NCBI RefSeq assembly: GCF_036785885.1
Contig: NC_092312.1
Location: 17,378,001-17,442,000, forward strand
Direction: 5' to 3'
Source: Coffea arabica
Taxonomy: Eukaryota > Streptophyta > Magnoliopsida > Gentianales > Rubiaceae
Length of the DNA: 64,000 nucleotides
The translations under genes and the position numbers were made by a program. Positions within the stretch are counted from its first letter, which is position 1, and the number at the start of each line of letters is the position of its first letter. Below the pieces are notes generated by a model. It had not been told where the DNA came from. It saw only the letters and a list, made by a program, of their open reading frames with translations, and did no database searches. Shown in pieces: positions 1-12,463 of this stretch.

Positions 1-3000
1 GCCGTTTTTTAAACTCTACTTTTTTCTCTTCTCTCTCCTGAACTTTTGTTGCCAAGAAAATGCATAGACGACAAGAAGAATGAACTGCAGCCATATCAAC
101 AAGGGCCTTGAAAGAATCTGATGGGCCCTCAAGCTTCCACCTACAAAGTAGACTCAAATTTTCCTCAAACTGCGGAGTGGGTAGAAAATTAAATTTCCAC
201 ATGTAATACAAGCAGCAAAAGAGTAAATTTTGATATCAATCGACAATGACATGAGCAGAAAAAAGTAATAGAGGAAACTGACTGCGAGCCCATTAGAGAA
301 GTTGTACCATAATCTTTAACTAGAACAGGCAACATAATACTAACCAAGATGATGTATACGAAAGTCTACTAAAAGACTGGCCTATATACAAATGATACTC
401 ACCTTAATGATTCATTATATGCACCAGGATTTTCAGCAAGATATGTCATATGCTTGGCAACCGAATCAACATCATTTAGCTCTTTAATGTGTAACACAGA
501 GCTAGGAGAAGGAGCAAAATCTTGGATATTTGGTGCACCCACAACGACAGGAACAGTTCCTACAAGTTCATGTTAAAGCTCCTTCATTAGCAAAACAATG
601 AGATATGAAATCCATTCCCAACATATAGGCTCTTTTCACACATCCACAGCAATTACTTGGACTACATTGTTCTTTAAAAGCTATAACAAATGAGACACAA
701 GACATTACTTCAGATTTCCATCTGAAATCATCCGAGAAATAACATTTCTCAATGCCACAAAAGTATAAGAAAACCTAGTTAATTTCCATCAGAAAGTGCT
801 ATCTCGAAGCTTGAAAAGGAAGAATTTTGAAGGAAGGAATCGAAAAACAACATATTTCATACCGGCCACAAGAGATTGGAAGAACTTCTCAGTAACATAA
901 TCCTCCTCATTTGAATTCTCAAAAGCCAAGCTGAACTTGTAACGCATCAGCGTTTTTACCTTGTCCACTGCACAAAATTATAACTGAAGTTTAAACAATA
1001 AGATGTGCCAGCCAGCAGCATATTTCCACAAAAACACTACCTTATCAAATACGAAACAATTTAGCATCAACATTTATACAATCTATTCAAATGAAAGCAT
1101 TAACATCCACTACAAAGATTTTCTGCAAACTTCTTAGATGCAAAATAGTAACCAGATATCAATTGAAAGCAATGGCTCTTCTCCTGTATTTCTAAAGAGC
1201 AGAAATAACTCCAACAAGGAAATTTTAATAGCTTAAATAATTAGAAGGCCATTAATCCCACAGTATCTAAGAACCAGACTTCAGCTTAAAGACAATAAGA
1301 AGACAAAAACATTAACAGTGCAATATGCTCACCATTTCCACCACGATTTCGATGACAACTTCCATAAGAATCAATTTTGATGTTAGCCCTCTCAAGTGCT
1401 TCAAGAGCTTGAAGTCGGAAGTTTCGAGCACCACAATTAGAAATAAAAGCTGCTGCCAAAGCACTCTCAGTTTTTGGTTGCAAAGGTGCCATTATATCAT
1501 ACTCAGCCCAAGAGAAATACCCAACCGGAACATCTGAAGAGAGACTTGTTGTCATAACAATATCATATCCCCTCCTGATGCATGATGACAAAACCACATA
1601 TTATCAGTCCGTGAATAATTGAAACTAGAAAAGTTCACAAGAAATGGAGGGAATTTATATCATAATCAATACAAACTAAAGTTGTATACCAGGATAAGCC
1701 ACGCGTCAGTAAGGTACAACTTTTCCAAGTATATATCATTAGTTCCATTATTTGTTTCTTTCACAGATTTCTACCGCAAATACAAGAAAGAGCCTTAGAA
1801 TAGTAGCAGTATTTCTATATTATGATGCATGGCAGCTCTAGGCTAATAGCACAATAGCATTTCCAATGTCTTCTCAAATAGTTTGTGCCGTGCATTTACC
1901 TCAGTTGCCATATTCCAGAATGGCAAAAATAAAAAAATGAGGGGGGGGGGGGGGGGGGGGGGGCCAGCAGAGGGGACGGTGAAATAATTAGCAGCTACAA
2001 ACTGTCAATTCCACCAAGCTCCCAATCCAAAATAGAAAGAAAAGAGTTAACAAGATATTTCATGACACATTAAAAAACTACAGATGGGGAAAGAATATAC
2101 CCTTGCATTCCATCTTTCTCATGCAATCAAGCAACAAGAATGTGCCATTCTTTTACAAAAGACCACTTTTAATGATCCTACCAGCAAGAACAAGCATGTG
2201 TTTATATTCTCGTCAAGTATCAAGACAGTCACATTCTTAGTTGCTCTATGATGTTGGGTGACAAGTCCTTTGACAAATTACAACTAAAAAGGTATATTTA
2301 ATTAACAATTCGCTCCAGCCTTCAGCATCTTATTCTACAAGCATGATAATCAAGAAAGTCAATTTGTTCTTGCATTTTCCCATAGCAAAAGCCTGCTAAT
2401 GCATTGAGTTCATCAGGACCATAAATACGAAACCGAGAGAGAGAAAGAGAGCAACAACATCAAGTGAGAGACACCTAGTAGTTTTATGTGCGAATCTAAA
2501 TATGCAAAGCAACTTGTTCAAATTAAACAATGGATACAACTTACAGCAAAGATACTTTAGTGCGAAAACTGTTTCAACTCGAGGCAACGTTTAACAAGAA
2601 TTAGGTTTTCAACAACATGAAAGAGACAAGGTCAATGAAATGTGAACATGCTATAGTCAGTTCTTACCCACCGTCGTGCCATAGCAACATTGTTCTCTGC
2701 ATAATATTGAGCTGACTCCATTGATCGAAGCACGCTCGCAGCACCATCTTGTTGAGGTAAACCAAATGCAGCATCAGGCTTTCTATTGCTATCAAATCCA
2801 AATTTACATCCCACAGAACAGGACTTCCACTCCTAAATTGAAGCAAGTAACATTAATAAATACATGACCCACATAATAAATTATTACCCAACAAGCAAAA
2901 CCAAAAGGAAAGATATTTTTACTGTATTAGGATGCTAGAATCCACATAACCCAATACAAATTTCAGAATTTATGTTCCATCAAGTAAAGAAAATTGTCAT

Positions 3001-3966
3001 TTCTTCAAATTATTAATAAGCTTTAAAAACAGGATAGCGATTAAAGGCACGTGTGATGGTGCAAAACACAACATCACCCACCTTTACATTAATACGGTTT
3101 GTTTACATTTTTCTAAAATCAATTTGGACATTATCATAATAGGACACCTACCAGGAAAACTACTCAGTGCTCTAAATAAAATCAACAACTAACGAATTAT
3201 TGAAATTAATCTACTGTAACTTTAATTTAGCAAAAATTATGGTATAGCACATCTGTTAAACCTACTTCACAATTACTCTTCTTTAAATTTCTCATCATAG
3301 AATAGGTTGTGTCACTACCCTATCCGACCCTACCCTACCCTATAAACAAACAAAAATTTGGACTTTATACAAAGATTATCCACCAGTTCATCAATACTAT
3401 TAAGCAGCAGCCTTGCAATTCTGAACATAAAATAGAAATTTCCAGATTAACTACTAGTATCAAATAACAAAATTTTAATGAAAGAAAGGGAAAAAATGGA
3501 AAACCTGTTCAGCACCAGTTACAAAGATGGGATCTTTCTGAAAATCCCTAGAGTAAGCCACCGAGTCCTCTTTCTCCAACCACTCCTCACAGGTATTTTC
3601 CACTTCGGAGCCGCTCTTCCGATCAAAATCGTGGCCGGTCACACTGGTCAACCCGGCGTCTGCCTCATCTTCACCGTCGCCCATATGAATATGCGTTGTG
3701 GTGGTGGTGGATGAGGTAGACAACCAAGACGACGACGTCGTATACTGGTAAAAGGAGTCAGCCCAGGAGTTGACTAAGTCAACGTTCTTGTCCACGTCCA
3801 GTCGGCCCAGAAAGGCGATCTCTGCAATCACCACTAAACTCACAATCAGAGGCATCAGATTCCACCATTTCTTCTTGGAGGTATTACTGTTACTGGTGGA
3901 GGAGTAGGATGGCCCGCTTGACTCTTCGAATCTGGGATGCCTCTGATTCGGAATTGTTGAACCCAT
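1..3966 (-). CDS. FUT11: Core alpha-1,3-fucosyltransferase (FUT11/FUT12/FucTA type), 3' end outside window
   Basis: This is a Golgi type II enzyme that adds alpha-1,3-fucose to the innermost GlcNAc of plant N-glycans. Visible exons, in transcript order, are 3505-3966, 2672-2832, 1333-1574, 863-967, 403-559 and 1-140. All junctions are GT-AG and the frame stays open for about 422 codons of an expected 500 or so, so the C-terminus lies beyond base 1. The N-terminus has a short Ser-rich cytosolic tail and a membrane anchor near residues 37-54 ([18 protein letters not shown]). The luminal domain contains [37 protein letters not shown] and the fucosyltransferase motif [19 protein letters not shown], where GDP-fucose is bound. 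The start is the ATG at 3966, just before the tail and anchor. FUT11 and FUT12 cannot be told apart here; the symbol means the family. Confidence 0.95.
1941..1963 (+). repeat. Poly-G tract, 23 bases
   Basis: An uninterrupted run of 23 G lies in intron 2 of the fucosyltransferase gene. The transcribed strand of that gene reads poly-C here. Assembly length errors are common at such runs. Confidence 0.9.
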
Positions 3967-5204
3967 TCGGATAATGGTAGAATTTTTCTGAATTTTGGAA
4001 AAGCATGCACCGTCTTAGGATGAAAGGGTCCTTTGTGACGAATAAGAATCCGCCGCCTTCATCCTCAGGGGATTTCAACACATTCGAGTACGAGGGAATG
4101 GGTTGACCAAATGGAACCTTTGGTGTAGAGTCTAAAAAATGCTACTACTAGGAGTCTAGGACTAATGATCTATATATCTATATGATATGAATTGCAGAGT
4201 GGTTTTCAGGAGATAGCCCTCAATGACTTCCAAACTTTTCATTTTTTGTTTTAAGATTTTTTGTATTTATTTTGATACATAAAATGTAGTGGATTATAAC
4301 CAATTATATTACCAGTTAAATTTAAAATTTAAAATTTTCTCACTATCTACTTCATAAACCGTTTATAGTTTATTATTTATATTTTAAATCTTTTTTACTT
4401 CTTAATTAAAGACAAATGCTCATTCGTATACTATTTGAATACAATTTTACATTTTTATAAATAAGAAATATTTATCACTAAACTAATCCCATAACCACTC
4501 CTACAAATAAACTTTGCAAATTACAATTACATTTCAAAAAAATCACAAATGTGCAACTAAATGTAAAGTGAAGGGGCTTACTATATTTAACCCTAAAAAA
4601 AAATCGCAAGAATGGAACAATTGTTTTTCTTCCCCTTTAGAATGGGCGGACATCCATGTGCAGTGACAAAAAAATTTTCCCTTTTTTAATGAACGTAAGA
4701 TGGCCAATTTATTTATTTTTAAAAAATGAATAGAGTTGTTTCATATCCCAAAAAAAAAAAAGAAACAAACCCAAGTTCCTCCATTGTTATATTTTTTCAC
4801 CATTATTCTAAGAAATTTGCTAAATTGAGTTCCTTAGAGCAAAGAATGAGATATGTGACCAATCCCTTTGTTTTTATTTGCGTGACCAGCCTATTGTTGA
4901 CAAAAGTTTAAATTTTTAAAAAAGTATTCAAAAATTATGGGAGATAATATTAGGAGTCTATAGTAAAATTATCACACTTCTGGTGTGATTTTCGCCTGTC
5001 AATACCATGAAAGAATAGAATAAATCATTATCAATTATTACACGCTAAATAGAATTCGAAAACATACAACATGATCAAGAAACAACAGAATGCTAATTAG
5101 GACTATTTAGAGCTTTTTTTTTTTTGCAAGAAATTCAGACACTGTAAAACTTATTTAGGCAAACTTTACCTCAGTGATGATTTAAGTATACTACAAATCA
5201 TATG

Positions 5205-5395
5205 ATCATGCTCGCATTTTTTCCACATTTTCTTTACGTTTCCTACTCTAATTAAGAGTTCTCCAATTTAAGAAATGTTTATCTCTTAACTAATCCTATA
5301 ACTGTTTCTAAAAATCCTATAATCATGCTTACGTTTTTCCTACATTTCTTCCACTTTTCCACTCCAATTAAGAGTTTTCCAATTTAAGAATTTTA
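5205..5395 (+). repeat. Diverged direct repeat, unit about 80 bp, spacing about 120 bp
   Basis: The stretch ending in ctaattaagagttctccaat (near 5250-5270) recurs near 5365-5385 as ccaattaagagttttccaat. Both copies are preceded by a related run of catgctNNcattttt type and followed by ttaagaa. The copies are clearly diverged. Confidence 0.5.
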
Positions 5396-7070
5396 CTCCA
5401 ATTAAAAGTTCTCCAAAACATAGCATCCTCATTCAACTTGCTTGCATGTTCACTCAAATTAAGAGAACTTTCTTGCATTTTTCCCAATAACTTATTATTT
5501 CCTTCAACTTTTTTAAGGTATCCATCTTAACTCTTAACCTAATTGCACTATGAAACATGCTCGCTTACAAGCATTTCAACGACAGCTAAATTTCAAACTC
5601 GCAAGATTGCAAAAGGAGGAAATATTTGTTTAGAAAATGAAACGTACACCGCAATGATTATACACAGCAGTTCGAAAAGTTTCAACAACTTTGCTTTGAC
5701 GAAAGATAAATCTCACATCAAATTCGAAGGACAAAATCCCAACTACACCAATTAAAACGTCGTTTGCATCAAATTAGAAATTTCGATACTGTTTATTCTT
5801 TAAACATTTGCATTTTCATTGTTTTTTTAAATATTATTTTCAATAATGTAATATTTTCGATTGATTATTGCTGTTATTGTCTTTCGTCTTTAAATAGAAG
5901 TGAAATGTTAGGTAATAGGTCATCGTTTTAGACGTTTTTTTTCATGATTCAATAACAACTTATTACGCAACAGTAAGTATAAAATTTTATTTTATGATCA
6001 AAATAATAGATGTCCATTACTATTTTTATATCATCTTTTTCCCTATGGCACAAGTGTTGGTATTTGATTTTTTATGTAACCAAGTTCCCTCCAGATACAA
6101 AAATGATAGAATTTGATATGAGAAATTTCTTACGATAGAAAATTTACATCTTCAAATTGTTTGCGACTTAGTTTAAATTCTTGGAATTCGATAACTATGT
6201 ATAGTGTTTGATATTGTCATAATGACAGTTTCGTACCTTTAGGTCAAAAGAATTAATGTTTCTTATCACAAAAAAATTGTCATTATCTAATTCTTTGTCA
6301 CTCTGGTCTAAATTGTAATAACGTGGTCGACACTGTTGTTAGGTAATAAATTTCATGTACTTTTAATTTTAACATATTTTTCTGTATTGTATATAACATT
6401 TTATTTGTCAAACAGGTACAATGTAAATATACAAATTAGAGATTTCAGGGGTAACATGCATCTTAATCTACAAGACGGACATGCACGATTCGTATTTAGT
6501 TGTGATGTTTTTATCTTAGAGAATTACAAAGGAAGGTATAATTTCTTGATATATATTTATTTTTTTAATACTATTTATAGACTATGTAAAAAAATACACT
6601 AATTTTGAATTTCGTATGTACTTAATTCTCAGAAAAATGGTGATAGGTTATTCAACCAACGAATCAATTCATGCAAAAATCGTGTATTTTTATTTATAAT
6701 ATGCACTCCACAAAATTCAACAGAATTAATTAAATCACCAATTTTGGCTTTCGTACTAAAAGTTGAATGGTATGAAGAGTGTTCGCACTTTCATGTAAGA
6801 TTATCAAATCAAATATATAATATTTGTAAGTATTCCATTTTAACAATATGCAATTACATTCATTTTTATTCATATATCATTCATTTTCTAATATAAATTT
6901 ATATTATTTTTTCAGAATCTATCTTTCGAAGAAAAGGCAGTTCTTGAATGATATACACGTTCTATCATATTTCAAATTATTATTAGACAGATGTTACATT
7001 TTAATTGTGTTAGTGCAATTTTTTTAACATTTTTTTATTCACCATTTTATTTTTTTTTAATAATGTTAGC

Positions 7071-7099
7071 ACCGTGCGTAGCACAGGTATTCACTCTAG
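7071..7099 (+). mobile_element. Helitron-like 3' terminus (hairpin plus CTAG)
   Basis: An imperfect hairpin, ACCGTGC-gta-GCACaGGT with one bulged A, occupies 7071-7088. It is followed eight bases later by CTAG at 7096-7099 and then a T. A short GC hairpin just before CTRR, with a T in the host flank, is the classic Helitron right end. No matching 5' end was found, so the element's length is unknown. It is a different end from the Helitron that starts 411 bp downstream. Confidence 0.55.
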
Positions 7100-7754
7100 T
7101 TTTCAGAGTAAAAGTACTAGATAACTATTGAGTGCGCCAAAATTAACTTACACTCGACATGATAATAGATGACTTGCACAACTCATTAATCTTCTTTCAA
7201 TTAAGTACGAGTATTATTTAATATTCTGTGTTCGGTGTTTGTGGTTAAATAATTGACTGTAACTGTATTTTGAAAATTTTTAAAATTTAAAATTTTATTA
7301 TAACAATCTATATCTATATACATTTTGAGAAGGAATTTTTAGTAACAAGTCTCCACGCATTTTTTCATTACTAATTTCATTTTTCTAGCATTTCACATTT
7401 AATTTAATTTATAAAATATTTTTCTTTCAACTTCCACATCTATTCTTCACATTTGAAATTATTGATTATTTTTTAAAATCATTTCATTTCAAATTATTGG
7501 TTAATGTACATCCTATATATATATATAAAAAGGAGTTGGTATTTGACTGTTGGGTGATTTTCATCTGACATTTTGAGGGGCAAGTTAGTCAATACATCAG
7601 GAGTTTACAACTAAGTAAGGGTTCAGTACCAGCATGATATGCAGATTGATGCGCACTTTGCCTATCTTACCCTTAGTGGGCTGATGTTCCAGCTTTTACT
7701 CTTGAAAGTGGCCGTTAGTGTTGCAGTTAAGACAAAGAGGTCTTTTAATGGAGC

Positions 7755-7960
7755 TTGCAAAAAGAGTTGGAGGGATTACGTTGCATGCATTTACACAAAA
7801 CCAATTGAGCTTGCAAAAATAGTTGAATGCAGTTACACAAAACCAATTGAGCAAGTCATGATTAGTCTAACATGAATGCATTTACAACACGATTAATTAT
7901 CTATTTGATAGTGGAAGTTTAACTGCAGACTTTGTCTCTTCTAAAGTTTCACAAAACCGA
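7755..7960 (+). repeat. Diverged tandem repeats inside the Helitron, unit about 50 bp
   Basis: The phrase gagcttgcaaaaa followed by a tgcatttacacaaaacc-like segment appears at about 7752 and 7808. A further diverged acaaaacc(g/a)att version lies near 7950. The block is internal to the Helitron. Confidence 0.5.
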
Positions 7961-8699
7961 TTGATTGAGCGGTAAAGAGTTGGATGATTATAGTAAGCAA
8001 TTATAGGTTATTTAATGAAATAGTAATGGACGGAAGATGAGAGACCTATTGGAAAGCATGTCTGAACTAAAACGGAAATCCTCTTGATTTTTTGAAGCAT
8101 TTGCTGAGCAGTTTTTTTTTTTTTTTGGAACCTACAACAATAATAGGGGTTGTTAACAAAAAGTGTGGTTGTATGAGGTGCTTAACTAAATGGGCAAGGT
8201 TTTTGCTCTGTGTTTTTCCATGTACATACCAGATGTGTGCATATCAAATATCTAAATGAACTAGTGAATTCATCGTTCCATTTAGAAAGGCCAACTATAT
8301 TTGTAACTTTATTATGTAATTTCCCTGTTTTGCAGATTAAGAAGCAAGAGAACTGTACTACAGAAACTTGGTCATCAAGGTACTTTCCAACAGCATTTCT
8401 GTCCTTGACATATTATATCAAATAATAGTTACAATTAACTCATTATTTTGGTGTGCATGACTTGCTATTATTTTAACTGCCTTTTAATTTGTGTGTTCTT
8501 CTCTTTTGTGTGTTAATGACCATGGCAAATTGCATCTGACCACTGCAATTTGGACTTTGGAATTAGCCTTATTTCCTCTCTTCCAAATTATGTGCATGGC
8601 TATGTGTTTATTGAATTGCAGTAGCTATGGTCACAGTTTAAAGGCTTATTCTATTTGTGTTAGCACTTAGGATGGATATCAAAAACTACTGATAAACTT

Positions 8700-8936
8700 A
8701 ATTGTAAAAGACAAGCTCACAATCAAAAGGCTAGAGAAAAGTACGCTGCCTTATCAGTGGAAGATAAAGAAAAAGTTCGACAGAAGCAACGAGATGCTTA
8801 CAATAAACGCAAAGCATCAAAACAAAATAGACTTACCTCTTCCATTAAATCTGCATCAATGAGGAATGATAAGTTGCAGATATTAAAAAGTATTACAGTT
8901 GATAGACATCTTTGTTACCTTACTAAAATCCACTAA
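8700..8936 (+). pseudogene. Remnant of a Helitron-associated coding region
   Basis: An open frame of 78 codons without an ATG reads a highly charged helix that includes AREKYAALSVEDKEKVRQKQ and RDAYNKRKAS. Repeated R/K-x-K-Y-A and E-K-x-x-x-R-x-R-R patterns of this kind stand at the N-terminal side of plant Helitron helicase proteins. The frame stops at 8934-8936 with no helicase downstream. Assignment rests on pattern and on its position inside a Helitron. Confidence 0.5.
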
Positions 8937-10524
8937 CAAAAACTGTGTAATCCAATTATTGTTGGATGTCGAAAAGGAGATTATATACTGAATACTACAA
9001 ACTGTGGTGATTAATGCAAACACAATACACAGTGAACAAGTAAAAATATCTGAAGGAAAGGATGATATGTAGAAACATAAGGAACATGCTACTACATTTT
9101 CCACCTATGAAAGAGGTTAACATATCTGTCAAAATTCAAATACAATTAGCAGAAAATATAAATTCATGTATAGGATTATGTTACAGCAAAATGTTACTTT
9201 TACATATAGGCTCTACATCTAAACTTTGCTACCAAAGAACCTCAGAAGAAGCAACAGGAACAAAGCAAATAGGTTTTCTCATTAGTACATTTGCTGTTCA
9301 AGATAGCAGTGTTATAAGTAGACTTATAGCAATAACCACAACTTATTTATGTTATAGATATCCATCCAATCTGCAATAGTTGCTATAATGATTAACCTTT
9401 CTTTTTTTATTACAATAACCTTTCTTTTTTTCTTTCTTTTCATCTATATGACGATTAATTTGCTATGCAATAATAAGTCCACAATTTCAATTGCATAATC
9501 ACCTACATGGTTGACTTAATTGAGTAGGCAAACTATACAATAGCAATTCTTACAATTACATTACTATTGATTGCAATTTCCGTTTACAAGCTACATCCCC
9601 CGCACAAGTTACAACTCCCGCGCCAAGCGCGGGTGCCACCCCTAGTGTTATCCTATTGGAACTTCAACCCATCATGTTTTCGATTGCGTTGCGTTATTTA
9701 TGATTTTATAACAATTAAAACTTTTATAAGACCATACGAAAAGATAACAAATATAATATCCTTTCATGCTTTCTTATTAATTTAAATAAATAGGATTATT
9801 TGTACTCCATTTTTGTTATTCACACTTCAATAATCATTTTGGTCATATAATTTTAATTAATTAGACTATATAATAAAACAAATGGTGGAATTGCAAATAA
9901 TAAAAAAAAAAGGTGCAAATAACATTTTCTTAAGTAAGAAGTGGCTTCCATGCCTTTTTAATTTAAAAAAGTAGTGACTCCACTTATATAGGATTTTGGT
10001 TTGAAGTTTATTAGTGGAAGATAAATTAAAAAAAAAACATTGCCAAACTTAGTAAAAGTAAAAAAGTAAATGACAATATTTTATTTTTTATCTTTGTAAT
10101 ACTAAGTAAAAAGGCAAAATTAAATAGAAAACAAAAAGAAAATAATGTCGTGGATTTAAAAAATCAAGAATGGTATCATTCATGAAATCCAAATTATGAA
10201 ATCACTAAATAAAAAACAAAGTACTACTAGCCTTTTAACGTGGACTTTTTTTTTGAAATATTCATTTTTGATAAAAAAAAATAATCATAATAACAACATC
10301 AATTCTACAAAAAAAAAATTTAAAAAAATAACATTATAGTTTAAGAGAAAGATATAGAACCTTCAACTCTAAAATACTACTTAATTTGTATATATTTGGC
10401 CCAAATTTGACATTAGATTTGAATAAGAGTGCAAAACCCAAACACTAAGGATAACTTTTAGTATCATTAATTATTTTATATATTCTTATTGCTGTCTTCA
10501 TATGTAAATATGTATTTGCTATGT

Positions 10525-10527
<3 letters not shown>

Positions 10528-10557
<30 letters not shown>
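10528..10557. repeat. AT dinucleotide microsatellite, 15 units
   Basis: A pure AT repeat of 30 bases, visible directly in the spacer. Confidence 0.9.
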
Positions 10558-10559
<2 letters not shown>

Positions 10560-11562
10560 ATGGTAGTACTTGAGAATATTATATTATAGATATTATTAGT
10601 TTTTCATTTTCATTTTTAAATACTAATAATTGCAACCATTGTAATCAATTTTCAATTTTATATTTTTATTATGATAAGTAAAGTTAAATATATTGGGTCG
10701 CAGAGATATGAATTTAGAGGTTAGCTATAGGAGGAGGAGGGAGGGAAAAAAATGATGAGGAGTTGAAAAGTGGTAGGAAAGATTGAAGAATATGAGTTAC
10801 AAGAATGGACGGAGAAGGAAGATAAAAAGAAAAGAGATTGCAGGAAAGAAGGTTGTACGAGGCATCACTTTTTTGACCCATCACAAAAAGTTAAGTCATA
10901 AGGTATTAGATTTAACACCAAGGTTAGTTAACAGTCGATATCTCAAAGGGTTATTATTACGCATTCTAACAATAAAAAATTATAAATTAACACAATAGAT
11001 CTCTAAATTTTTTCAATTTATCTATGTGGCAATTCATCATATATATGGCAAAAAAAAAATTAGTTGCTATGACAATATAAGAAATTTCCAAATGTATTAA
11101 GAATTTCCTCAAGGTAGACAACGAACAATATATAGAGAAGAAGTAGCAAATTTTGAGCTATTGAAAAATAATGAAGTATTCGTTTAATGTGAATTTTAAT
11201 TAAACTCTTAAGAATAATTATTGACATTATAATGGAATTTGCCTTTCAAGATGAAAGAAGATTAGAGCGAAAGCTTAAGGGTAATTAGTTTTATGGATGA
11301 CAATGGGGTCAAGTTGGGGCGGGACACCCCTCCTCGCCCCGACCCACCCCCCGCATCTCTTGTGGGGTTAATAAAAATTTGTCATATAATTTTATTATAG
11401 TTAAATTTTAACAAATAATCAAGTAGTAAAATATCAATATATCATCAAATTATTATCTATTGTGATTTCACAATTGAAATTTATAAAAATAATCAAACAA
11501 AAGTTATTTAGATACAATCCAACATGATCCAAGAACAATTAAAGTAATCAATTATTAATTGC

Positions 11563-11730
11563 TTGTGTTTGGATTGTAAATTGTTTGAAATACTTTTACT
11601 GTAGTACTTTTTATGATGTGATATATGTGAGATAAAAAGATAATTGAGAAGATAAAAATGTGTATTACAAATTGTAATGATGATGTAAACAAATAAATTT
11701 GGACAAATAATCTCCATTCCAAACACACAA
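11563..11730 (-). mobile_element. MITE copy A of the GTGTTTGGA family
   Basis: The ends read TTGTGTTTGGATTG and CATTCCAAACACACAA, an imperfect terminal inverted repeat. The inside, read on the minus strand, carries the family core (tatctcacatatatcacatc and aaaagtactacagt). It is inverted relative to the other copies. The element is about 168 bp with no coding capacity. Confidence 0.8.
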
Positions 11731-12463
11731 ATTTTCACTTTTGACACAAATACAATTACTAAGTCATTATTGTATTTTTTTTTAAAAAGTGTTGTTGTGC
11801 TCGATATAATTAGAAATTTAGTATAACTAATCAATAATTCCTATTAGTAGACATATATAATTATTAATATAATTAATAATATTAATTCTATTACATATAT
11901 TAATATCCATTATATAACATATATAACTAAAAACATCATTATTACAAGTTCGTAACTAATTAAATTAAATATTATATATATATATATATAAATTTTGAAA
12001 CTGCATGAGCTTGGAAGTAATTTTTAAGAGGAAGATTATTGTGACAATAAACTCTGATTTCCCGTCGAAGCATCTTAAGCATAAGACCCGTGGTTATATC
12101 TCCAGAAACGATTCAAGAACTTCTCACCTAATACACACACACACACACATTTGCTCAAGTTGGTGATCCACAAACTTTCACAAAACTTCCACCCTGAGAT
12201 AGAGAGATGCATCAACATTTTATCTACAACCTCATAGCTACACCGACGTGCAAGGAGGTTACATGGATCTAAAATCTACTTTTGACGATCAACAAACCTG
12301 TTGAAAAATTTCAAAACCTTCTTCCTAGTCCGTAAAACATTACCGTCATATAAAGTATTCAATGAAATAGCATCCTTTACTCCAGCAAATGGGGTGGAAA
12401 CTAAATGCTTGTCATCTTTCTTGTTGGTGGTCATAATTCAAACATCAAGCCATGCCTCAGATT

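Larger units (their letters stand above)
3967..7510. other. AT-rich spacer, 5' flank of fucosyltransferase
   Basis: No gene is recognised. The first few hundred bases should contain the promoter and 5' leader of the minus-strand fucosyltransferase, but no clear TATA box or start site could be fixed. The rest is AT-rich with short frames that match no known family. It contains a diverged direct repeat near 5205-5395 and a Helitron-like 3' end at 7071-7099. Confidence 0.6.
7511..9645 (+). mobile_element. Non-autonomous Helitron, about 2.1 kb, both ends visible
   Basis: The left end reads A|TCCTATATATATATATAAAA, fitting the Helitron 5' TC start inside a host A-T dinucleotide. The right end has a perfect 7 bp hairpin, CCCGCGC-caa-GCGCGGG (9617-9633), then CTAG at 9642-9645 and a host T at 9646. 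There are no terminal inverted repeats and no target duplication, as expected for rolling-circle elements. Inside are three diverged repeats built on caaaaccaattgagcttgca (7755-7960) and a remnant of a Helitron-type coding region at 8700-8936. No helicase or Rep motifs were seen, so it cannot move by itself. Confidence 0.75.
9646..12463. other. AT-rich spacer between Helitron and COR27-like gene
   Basis: No gene is recognised. It contains a 30 bp AT microsatellite (10528-10557), a MITE copy (11563-11730) and a short GC island near 11308-11375 in otherwise very AT-rich DNA. The last few hundred bases should include the 3' UTR of the minus-strand COR27-like gene. Confidence 0.6.

Noticed and set aside
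6336-6602. Plus-strand frame of 88 codons in the left spacer, possibly a replication-protein remnant of a Helitron
   Set aside because: It shows no motif clear enough to name; composition is that of AT-rich spacer.
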